Below are positions 5,444 through 11,225 of a stretch of 11,225 nucleotides of DNA, in pieces (positions within the stretch are counted from its first letter, which is position 1; the number at the start of each line of letters is the position of its first letter). This stretch comes from an uncultured Bacilli bacterium. Its GTDB lineage: Bacteria > Bacillota_I > Bacilli_A > RF39 > UBA660. The notes below the pieces were generated by a model, which was not told the DNA's origin, ran no database searches, and was given only the letters and a program-made list of their open reading frames with translations. The stretch lies in contig CAJTKV010000052.1 in NCBI GenBank assembly GCA_910577075.1, positions 1 to 11,225 of the forward strand. The letters are read 5' to 3'. The position numbers and the translations under genes are program-made.

Positions 5444-6262
5444 ATGTTAACTCTAACTAGTTTATGGAGTGCAGTTACTAAATTATTAGATATATGCTTA
5501 ATATGGATAATGTTCTATTTTCTATTTAAGAACTTAAAAAATAATGTAAAAATGATTCTTATATTTAAGGGAGTCTTATGGTTAATTTTTATTAAGATAA
5601 TAAGTTATTTATTAGATCTTTATACTGTTGGACTACTGCTAGAATATATTATTTCTTGGGGGCCTATTGCCATCATTGTCATATTTCAACCAGAAATACG
5701 TAATGTTTTGGAACAAATTGGTCGCACGCAATTACTTGGAAGACATAAAGTATTAACAGTAGATGAAAGAGAAAGAGTAGTCTTTGAACTTATGAATGCC
5801 ATTGAGCATTTAAAAAGACAGAGAATCGGAGCTTTAATCGTCATTGAAAGAAACATGAGCTTACAGGAATATATTGCTCCAACAACCAAGCTATATGCTG
5901 ATATCTCAAGTCAGTTATTAGAGGCTATTTTCTTACCACCAAATCCCTTACATGATGGTGGTGTAATAATACAAGGAGATAAAATTACATGTGCTGGTGC
6001 CGTATTTAAAACGAGTATGAATCCCAATGTAAATAAAAAATTAGGTACACGTCATAGAGCAGCTTTAGGAGTTGCTGAGGAAACAGATGCTATTGCTTTA
6101 ATTGTCTCGGAAGAGACGGGAAGAGTAAGTATCGCATGTGATAATTACTTACACTATAATTTAACACTAGATGAATTTAGAGCAATGTTATTAGATGAAC
6201 TAAAACCTAAAACTGATGTGTTCTATGATGCTGATGAAAGTGAAGGTGAAGAAGATGAGTAA
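5444..6262 (+). CDS. cdaA: Diadenylate cyclase CdaA (c-di-AMP synthase)
   Basis: A 272-residue membrane enzyme that condenses two ATP into c-di-AMP, the second messenger for potassium and osmolyte balance and cell-wall homeostasis in Firmicutes. Three membrane segments (about 10-30, 38-58, 63-82) lead into FQPEIRNVLEQIGR (81-94) and the DisA_N catalytic domain (about 100-252). LHDGG (169-173) is the metal/ATP motif that is usually LHDGA, with the essential Asp at 171. GTRHRAALG (201-209) carries the RHR motif (203-205), and VSEETG (221-226) is also conserved. Length and order match CdaA of Listeria and Bacillus. The acidic C-terminal tail is partly encoded by the purine-rich ribosome site of cdaR, whose start codon overlaps this gene's end. 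AAGGAG lies 7 bases before ATG 5444. Confidence 0.97.
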   Translation: MLTLTSLWSAVTKLLDICLIWIMFYFLFKNLKNNVKMILIFKGVLWLIFIKIISYLLDLYTVGLLLEYIISWGPIAIIVIFQPEIRNVLEQIGRTQLLGRHKVLTVDERERVVFELMNAIEHLKRQRIGALIVIERNMSLQEYIAPTTKLYADISSQLLEAIFLPPNPLHDGGVIIQGDKITCAGAVFKTSMNPNVNKKLGTRHRAALGVAEETDAIALIVSEETGRVSIACDNYLHYNLTLDEFRAMLLDELKPKTDVFYDADESEGEEDE

Positions 6263-7613
6263 GATTTTTAAACCTTTTATAATCTTCTTTAGAGCCATCT
6301 ATCGCGCTATAGATAAGGTTATCGTTACCCCAATAAGCAGATTAATTTATAAAATAAACGAAATATTCCGTGATAATTCCGGAAAAATAGAAAAAATATT
6401 AAATAGACCAAATGTACTCATATATGTCTCTTTAATATGTGCCGTCGGTGTCTTCTTACTTGTTGATTCGCAAGTAATTACCCTAACAGAGACGGATGCT
6501 AAGATTATTAAGGACCAATCAGTTGAGATAAATTATAATGAAGAGGCCTATGTCCTAGAGGGAATTCCTGAAAATGTCGACATTACCCTTATAGGTAGTA
6601 AATCAGCCATATATTTAGCTACTCAATTAGGAGAGCATAAAGTAACACTCGACTTATCAAATTATGGTGTTGGAACATACAAAGTTGATTTGCGTTATAA
6701 TCACTCAGGAGAAGCCGTTGACTATAAGTTAGATCCATCGACAGTAACAATTAAGATAAGCGAAAAAGTTAGTGAAGTAAAACCACTAAGTTATGATCTA
6801 TTAAATGAAGATAAATTAGATAGCAAATTAAGTATAAGTAATATTAAATTAGACAACAGTGAAATAATTGTTAAATCCAGTCAAGAAATACTTGATAAAG
6901 TAGCAGTAGTAAAAGCTTTAGTAGATGCATCCCAAATTGATACAAAAGATTCGGGTAAGTTTACTATTGAAAGCGCCACACTAGTTGCCTATGACGAATT
7001 AGGTAATAAGCTTGATAATATTGAGATGGTTCCATCAAAGGTATCGGCTGAAGTAACCGTCGATTCATATCATGCTACTAAGCCAGTAAATATTATCACT
7101 ACAGGAGAGATGAAGAGTGGAAAGGCCATTGCTTCAATATCATCATCTGTAAGTGAAGTAGAAGTATATGGCGAAAAGAGTGTCGTTGATGCCATTGACG
7201 CCATTGAAGCTAGTCTAGACATCAGTACTATTGACTCAGAAAAATCGATATCAGTTAATTTGATTAAGCCAAATGGTGTAAGATATCTATCGCAAAGTAA
7301 TACTAATGTTAAAATATCGATTGGCGATCAAGTTCAAAGAAAGATTGAAGGCTTAAAGGTTCGCCAAGAGGGACTAGGTGAGGGCCTATCAGCTGGAGCT
7401 AGTTCAAAAGATCAGACAATTGATGTCATTGTTAAAGGTGTTGATTCTGTAGTAAACAAAGATATCAGTGACACAGATATATATGCTTATGTTGATTTGA
7501 CGGGATTAAAGGCCGGAACTCATACTGTTAAAGTTATGGCTCGTATCAGCGATCAACGCGTAACAGTTCAAGTTGTTCAAACGGAAATTACTGTCAAGAT
7601 AACACAAAAGTAG
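6255..7613 (+). CDS. cdaR: CdaR, YbbR-repeat regulator of CdaA
   Basis: A 452-residue protein. ATG 6255 is chosen because it overlaps the cdaA stop by 8 bases (ATGAGTAA) and follows GAAGGTGAAGAAG; the upstream in-frame start at 6216 would extend it implausibly inside cdaA. The first 52 residues are basic and cytoplasmic, with an amphipathic stretch (8-18), longer than I recall for the Bacillus protein. One membrane segment (53-70) is followed by about four extracellular YbbR repeats (roughly 88-168, 175-268, 275-355, 362-448), each ending in a V-K-I or V-T-V strand. In Bacilli CdaR binds CdaA and modulates c-di-AMP output. The overlap implies translational coupling and matched amounts of the two partners. 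The operon ends at the terminator right after this gene, without the usual glmM. Confidence 0.95.
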   Translation: MSKIFKPFIIFFRAIYRAIDKVIVTPISRLIYKINEIFRDNSGKIEKILNRPNVLIYVSLICAVGVFLLVDSQVITLTETDAKIIKDQSVEINYNEEAYVLEGIPENVDITLIGSKSAIYLATQLGEHKVTLDLSNYGVGTYKVDLRYNHSGEAVDYKLDPSTVTIKISEKVSEVKPLSYDLLNEDKLDSKLSISNIKLDNSEIIVKSSQEILDKVAVVKALVDASQIDTKDSGKFTIESATLVAYDELGNKLDNIEMVPSKVSAEVTVDSYHATKPVNIITTGEMKSGKAIASISSSVSEVEVYGEKSVVDAIDAIEASLDISTIDSEKSISVNLIKPNGVRYLSQSNTNVKISIGDQVQRKIEGLKVRQEGLGEGLSAGASSKDQTIDVIVKGVDSVVNKDISDTDIYAYVDLTGLKAGTHTVKVMARISDQRVTVQVVQTEITVKITQK

Positions 7614-7634
7614 TTAGTAATAACTACTTTTTTT
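7606..7634 (+). terminator. Terminator of cdaA-cdaR, overlapping the cdaR stop codon
   Basis: AAAAGTAGTTA (7606-7616) pairs perfectly with TAACTACTTTT (7621-7631) around GTAA and continues into T-runs to 7634. The cdaR stop TAG (7611-7613) sits in the first arm. Confidence 0.9.
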
Positions 7635-7653
7635 ATATCATTTATGTTATATT

Positions 7654-7659
7654 TATAAT
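7654..7659 (+). promoter_or_regulatory. Probable -10 box for the pilin-like gene
   Basis: TATAAT lies 17 bases before the start codon, after the cdaR terminator. The matching -35 position falls in the terminator T-tract (TTTTAT) and is weak, so the promoter call rests on the -10 and on the need for a new start after the terminator. Confidence 0.5.
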
Positions 7660-7675
7660 ATAAGAGGTGGTTAGT

Positions 7676-8212
7676 ATGAAAAAAGGTTTTACATTAGTGG
7701 AATTATTAGCCGTACTTATCATTTTAGGTCTCATAATAGTAATAGCTATTCCATCTTATACAGAAATTTATTCTAGAATAAAGAGAAGTAACATGCAAAG
7801 TAAAGTTACGGAAATTGAGACAGCAGCATTAAAATATGGTAATTTAATAAAAGATGATGTCAAAAACTCTAAGGGAAATTGTACAATTATTAAGGTTGCC
7901 ACTTTGATTGAAAGAGGCTACATGGTCAGTGAAGATGATGTCGAAGCCATTATTTATGACCCTACCGATAATACTGTTTTAGATGGGGATATTCATTTAT
8001 GTTACTGTAAATCAAAAATGGATATTACAGCCAATTACACTGTTCCATTTAATGCCTACAAGGTATATCATGAGGGAGATACAGTAACTTATAACGATAA
8101 ATTATATGAATGTCTAGTTGATTATACGGACATTCACAATAAAAATGGTCCTCCAGGAATTTTTGGAACAAATAAGGATGGAAAAAACTATTTTAGGGAA
8201 GTAACATGTTAA
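7676..8212 (+). CDS. Type IV pilin-like protein with CBM5/12-like C-terminal segment
   Basis: A 178-residue protein. ATG 7676 is preferred over GTG 7667 because it directly precedes the classic prepilin leader and follows AAGAGGTGG. MKKG-FTLVELL is a class III signal: prepilin peptidase would cut after Gly4, leaving N-terminal Phe and the conserved Glu at mature position 5. Residues 5-27 are the hydrophobic pilin helix. Residues 40-118 form a head with ALKYG, IIKVATLIERGY and IHLCYCK, and with Cys69, Cys109 and Cys111. Residues 124-177 resemble a CBM5/12 chitin-binding-like module (AYKVYHEGDTVTYNDKLYEC, then PPGIFGT and YFREV), with Tyr where Trp is usual. No pilus assembly genes are in the window, so assembly into a pilus, a competence pseudopilus or another secretion structure is open. 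Confidence 0.88.
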   Translation: MKKGFTLVELLAVLIILGLIIVIAIPSYTEIYSRIKRSNMQSKVTEIETAALKYGNLIKDDVKNSKGNCTIIKVATLIERGYMVSEDDVEAIIYDPTDNTVLDGDIHLCYCKSKMDITANYTVPFNAYKVYHEGDTVTYNDKLYECLVDYTDIHNKNGPPGIFGTNKDGKNYFREVTC

Positions 8213-8235
8213 CGAGTATAAAATACTCGTTTTTT
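8211..8235 (+). terminator. Terminator after the pilin-like gene, overlapping its stop codon
   Basis: AACGAGTAT (8211-8219) pairs perfectly with ATACTCGTT (8223-8231) around AAA, then a T-run to 8235. The stop TAA is at 8210-8212, so its last two bases are in the stem. Confidence 0.9.
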
Positions 8236-8246
8236 CTTGCTAAATA

Positions 8247-8255
8247 TGGTAAAAT
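8247..8255 (+). promoter_or_regulatory. Extended -10 promoter of gpmI
   Basis: TGGTAAAAT at 8247-8255 is an extended -10 (TG, one base, TAAAAT). No good -35 lies 17 bases upstream. The ribosome site AGGTGA (8263-8268) and ATG 8273 follow at close range. Confidence 0.5.
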
Positions 8256-8272
8256 AAATAATAGGTGAAAAT

Positions 8273-9787
8273 ATGAAAAAAGTGATAATGGTCATTTTGG
8301 ATGGTTTTGGTCTTAATGAATCAGAGTATGGCAATGCAATAAAGCAAGTCAATATGGATTGTTTTAATGAATTGTACGAGGAGTATCCTCACTCTGTTTT
8401 ACAAGCTTCTGGCGAATATGTCGGTTTACCTGATGGTCAATTTGGCAACAGTGAAGTAGGTCATTTAACTATGGGAGCTGGTAAAAAGATTAAGCAAGAC
8501 ATAACATTATGCAATGAAGTATTGGGCAGTACCTTAATTGAAAAAAATGAGAAGTTATTAGATTTTTTAAACACGACAGTTGGAAATGGAGGAACAATCC
8601 ATTTGATGGGACTGGTAAGTGATGGAGGAGTACACTCTGATATCACTTATATGAAAAATTTTATCGCCCATCTATCCAATATTGGAGTTAGAAAACTTTA
8701 TTTTCATGTTATTACGGATGGACGTGATACATCTCCTAAATCCTCCATTGGTTTTATTGAAGAATTGGAAAATACGATGAAAGAGACCGGACTAGGTCAT
8801 ATTGCTACAATATGTGGAAGGTATTATGCCATGGATCGTGATAATAAATGGGATCGTACAAAGATATATTCAAATCTTATTTTACACGGCAAGGGCGTAC
8901 CTATTAAATCCTATAAGGCAGGAATAGAAGCCTGTTATAAAAAGGACGTAACAGATGAATTCTTACCACCGATACTCATTAATGAAAAGGGTATCATTAA
9001 AGAAAACGATGGTCTAATATGGTTAAATTTTCGAGGAGATCGTGCTCGTCAAATTTTAACTGTCTTAAAGGACGAAGAATTCAGCGAATATAAAGCACAT
9101 GTTCCTACTAACTTAAATGTATTAACACTTGTCGATGTGCCAAATACTAAGAACTTGACTCCTCTTATGGAATCCGCTGAAAATGCCTATTCTATGGGAG
9201 TATACCTTTCGGATTTAGGAATGAGGCAAGCTCGCATTGCTGAGACTGAAAAATATGCCCATGTAACTTTCTTCTTTAATGGAGGAGGAACAACAAAATT
9301 GAAGGGATGCGACAATTACTTAATTCCTTCACCAAAGGTAAGTACTTATGATTTAGCACCTAATATGAGCGTTGAAGATGTTACTAAACAGGTTATCAAG
9401 TGCTTAGAAAAAGATTATGATTTTATTTTAGTTAATATAGCAAATCCCGATATGCTTGGACATACGGGAAATATTGAGGCAACAAAAGAAGCATTATTAA
9501 CTGTTGATAAATGTTTAAAGCGTATAGTTGAAGCCGTAGATGATAACTTCTATAAGTTAATTGTTACTGCTGATCATGGCAATTGTGATGAGATGTTAGA
9601 TAAGGATGGTAATCCAATCACGACACACTCTACATACCCCGTACCATTTATTATTCGCGATAAACATGTCTCTTTAAAACATAAAGGAGATTTAACACAA
9701 ATAGCTCCAACTATCCTAAAATATATGGATATTGCCATACCAAAAGAGATGAAAGAGACAAAAACATTATTCCAAGAAGAGGATTAA
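8273..9787 (+). CDS. gpmI: 2,3-bisphosphoglycerate-independent phosphoglycerate mutase
   Basis: A 504-residue glycolytic enzyme interconverting 3- and 2-phosphoglycerate in the cytoplasm, normally with manganese. ILDGFG (8-13) supplies the first metal Asp (10). GNSEVGH (58-64) holds the catalytic Ser60 that carries the phosphoryl group. HVITDGRDTSP and GRYYAMDRD are substrate-domain motifs. NPDMLGHTG, TADHGN (432-437) and THST (around His452) complete the two-metal site of the alkaline-phosphatase-like fold. Length agrees with the family (about 510). In many Firmicutes gpmI sits with gapA, pgk, tpiA and eno; here it is instead coupled to a sugar-phosphate mutase 13 bases downstream. No truncation or missing catalytic residue was seen. 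Confidence 0.97.
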   Translation: MKKVIMVILDGFGLNESEYGNAIKQVNMDCFNELYEEYPHSVLQASGEYVGLPDGQFGNSEVGHLTMGAGKKIKQDITLCNEVLGSTLIEKNEKLLDFLNTTVGNGGTIHLMGLVSDGGVHSDITYMKNFIAHLSNIGVRKLYFHVITDGRDTSPKSSIGFIEELENTMKETGLGHIATICGRYYAMDRDNKWDRTKIYSNLILHGKGVPIKSYKAGIEACYKKDVTDEFLPPILINEKGIIKENDGLIWLNFRGDRARQILTVLKDEEFSEYKAHVPTNLNVLTLVDVPNTKNLTPLMESAENAYSMGVYLSDLGMRQARIAETEKYAHVTFFFNGGGTTKLKGCDNYLIPSPKVSTYDLAPNMSVEDVTKQVIKCLEKDYDFILVNIANPDMLGHTGNIEATKEALLTVDKCLKRIVEAVDDNFYKLIVTADHGNCDEMLDKDGNPITTHSTYPVPFIIRDKHVSLKHKGDLTQIAPTILKYMDIAIPKEMKETKTLFQEED

Positions 9788-9800
9788 AAAGGGTGATAGT

Positions 9801-11168
9801 ATGAATTTTGATAAAAGTATTTTAAGAGAAGCTGATATAAGAGGTATATATCCTCATCAAATATCTGGAGATTTTGCCAATCGTTTAGGTAAAGTATTTG
9901 GTACATACTTAAAAAGTATTGGTGTAACTGACTGTATAGTTGGTCATGATAATCGCTTTGGAGGACCACACTTAACTAAAACTTTAGTAGAGGGACTAAT
10001 CTCTACAGGAGTTGATGTCATTTACATTGGTTTGGTTACTACCCCTATGTTAAATTTTGCCTGCCACAATCTTGGTCTTGAATATGCTATAATGGTAACG
10101 GCCAGTCATAATCCCAAAGAGGATAATGGCTTTAAATTATTTGGCGAAAATTATCAACACTGTGATCATGACGTTTTAGATATCATATATAAGAACTTAA
10201 GTGATGAAAAACTTAAACTTGCTAAGGGAAAGGGACGCATTCGCCACCTTGATATTGATGATAAATATGCCAAGTATTTAGCTGAATCAATCAACCCTGG
10301 ACATAATCGCATGCGTGCTGTAATTGACTGTGGAAATGGTACAGCATCATTAATAATAAGAAGAGTTTACGAAAGATTACCTTTTGAAACAATTTTCTTA
10401 TTCTGTGATTCAAATCCAAATTTCCCTAATCACCATCCAGATCCCAATGTTAAAGAAAATTTAACTAAATTGGCCAAGGCAGTTAAACATAATCGTGCAG
10501 ATGTCGGTATTGCCTATGATGGCGACTGTGATCGCGCTGGTTTTGTCGATAACAAGGGAAATGTCGTCGAAGCAGATGTTATGATGGCATTAATGGCCAA
10601 GGATATCATCGAAAAAACTGTTAATAAAACAATTCTCGTTGACGTTAAATGTTCTAATGTTTTACTTGATGAAATTGCCGCAGCTGGTGGAGAGGTATTA
10701 GTAGAAACTCCATCAAGTGCACAACAGGAGCGCATAATGAATAGAAATAATATTCCATTTGGTGGTGGATATTCTAATCATATTTTCTTCAGGGATCGTC
10801 ATGATGGCTATGATGATGGTATCTATGTTGGTCTTCGATTGCAGGAAAAACTAAGTCAAAGCGAGGAATCCCTTTATGATATGGTTAAACGCTTAAAGAC
10901 TTATTATAACACTGGTGAAATAAAGATTAAGACAACTGATCAAAAGAAATTTCAAATCGTTGAAGGCGTTAAGAAATACTGTGATACTCACAACTATGAA
11001 TATTCAACTATTGATGGCCTAAAAATCTATAAGGGAGATAGTTGGGCTCTAGTTCGTGCTAGTAACACTGGACCAAATTTGACACTTCGATTTGAATCAA
11101 CTACAGAACATGGACTTAAGAATATTCAAAAAGAATTTATGGATGTTCTTGGTATATTAGAAAGATAA
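9801..11168 (+). CDS. Phosphomannomutase/phosphoglucomutase-family protein with altered sugar loops
   Basis: A 455-residue alpha-D-phosphohexomutase; such enzymes move phosphate between C1 and C6 of hexose phosphates for cell-envelope precursors. READIRGIYP (9-18) is the PMM/PGM-type start, not the GTDGIRG type of GlmM. TASHNP (100-105) holds the phosphoserine, Ser102. DGDCDR (240-245) is the metal loop, and RASNTGPNLTLRFE (419-432) is the phosphate-binding loop. The two substrate loops differ: TPSSAQQ (303-309) stands where TGHSxIK is expected, and GGGYSNH (321-327) where GGEMSGH is expected, so a conserved His and Glu are missing. Catalytic machinery appears intact but sugar preference cannot be read from sequence. 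GGGTGA precedes ATG 9801, and the 13-base gap implies an operon with gpmI. A gene symbol is withheld because the substrate is uncertain. Confidence 0.9.
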   Translation: MNFDKSILREADIRGIYPHQISGDFANRLGKVFGTYLKSIGVTDCIVGHDNRFGGPHLTKTLVEGLISTGVDVIYIGLVTTPMLNFACHNLGLEYAIMVTASHNPKEDNGFKLFGENYQHCDHDVLDIIYKNLSDEKLKLAKGKGRIRHLDIDDKYAKYLAESINPGHNRMRAVIDCGNGTASLIIRRVYERLPFETIFLFCDSNPNFPNHHPDPNVKENLTKLAKAVKHNRADVGIAYDGDCDRAGFVDNKGNVVEADVMMALMAKDIIEKTVNKTILVDVKCSNVLLDEIAAAGGEVLVETPSSAQQERIMNRNNIPFGGGYSNHIFFRDRHDGYDDGIYVGLRLQEKLSQSEESLYDMVKRLKTYYNTGEIKIKTTDQKKFQIVEGVKKYCDTHNYEYSTIDGLKIYKGDSWALVRASNTGPNLTLRFESTTEHGLKNIQKEFMDVLGILER

Positions 11169-11192
11169 TTCTTGAATATTAGTATTATCTTT
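11161..11192 (+). terminator. Possible weak hairpin after the mutase gene
   Basis: AAAGATAAT (11161-11169) and ATTATCTTT (11184-11192) are a perfect 9-base inverted repeat that includes the stop codon, but the loop is 14 bases and no U-run follows. Nothing else was identified in the last 57 bases. Confidence 0.25.
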
Positions 11193-11225
11193 GATAAACT
11201 TAAATTGTGAGAGGCATTACATTGC

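Noticed and set aside
6216..6254. Upstream start for cdaR
   Set aside because: It would overlap cdaA by 47 bases; ATG 6255 has the ribosome site and the typical 8-base stop/start overlap.
9801..11168. Calling the mutase glmM because it is downstream of cdaA-cdaR
   Set aside because: Its N-terminal motif is of PMM/PGM type and its sugar loop lacks GGEQSGH; it is also separated by two other transcription units.
1..11225. TGA as Trp (genetic code 4)
   Set aside because: Long conserved genes (gpmI, cdaA, the mutase) contain no in-frame TGA and use TGG for Trp.
1..11225. tRNA, rRNA, CRISPR arrays, IS elements, riboswitches
   Set aside because: Intergenic gaps are all about 100 bases or shorter and are filled by promoters and terminators; no cloverleaf, direct-repeat array or terminal inverted repeats were seen.

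Overview
The window is AT-rich DNA from a low-GC Gram-positive bacterium. The reasons are strong Shine-Dalgarno sites (AAGGAG, AGGTGG), TTGACA/TATAAT-type promoters often with a TGN extended -10, and intrinsic terminators with U-runs. The gene families also fit: CdaA/CdaR, a YerB-like DUF3048 protein, InlB-type B-repeats and a Gram-positive CofE-like protein. The style resembles uncultured gut Bacilli/Mollicutes-related lineages such as RF39, but that placement is inference. The standard genetic code fits: the long conserved genes contain no in-frame TGA and Trp is TGG. The window is densely coding. No tRNA, rRNA, CRISPR array or insertion sequence was seen, and no gap exceeds about 100 bases.

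Positions 1-1520 hold two plus-strand genes for exported or membrane-anchored proteins. The first is a small protein of unknown function behind a near-consensus promoter. The second has a membrane anchor, a conserved two-cysteine module, a Lys/Thr-rich stalk and one InlB-type B-repeat. Positions 1520-3910 are on the minus strand. They hold a 395-residue CofE-like (F420-0:glutamate ligase family) protein, and a membrane-anchored protein with a DUF6273-like C-terminal domain that is split by an apparent 2-bp (AG) frameshift near 3710. The broken gene and the B-repeat gene share the anchor and two-cysteine module.

Positions 4000-7620 are plus strand: a DUF3048 (YerB-like) protein, an unrecognised small membrane protein, then cdaA and cdaR, which overlap by 8 bases. 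CdaA makes c-di-AMP and CdaR is its membrane partner. The usual third gene, glmM, does not follow. A terminator closes the operon, and next comes a type IV pilin-like protein ending in a CBM5/12-like segment (7676-8212). Then come gpmI (2,3-bisphosphoglycerate-independent phosphoglycerate mutase) and, 13 bases on, a phosphomannomutase/phosphoglucomutase-family gene.

Some genes depart from textbook motifs. CdaA has DGG instead of DGA in its active site. The sugar-phosphate mutase keeps its phosphoserine, metal and phosphate loops but has lost the consensus residues in both sugar-recognition loops. Three secreted or anchored proteins look like variations on one pilin-head-like module with different C-terminal domains, which is the best candidate here for an undescribed modular surface system. 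Most genes end in a hairpin terminator that includes or abuts the stop codon.
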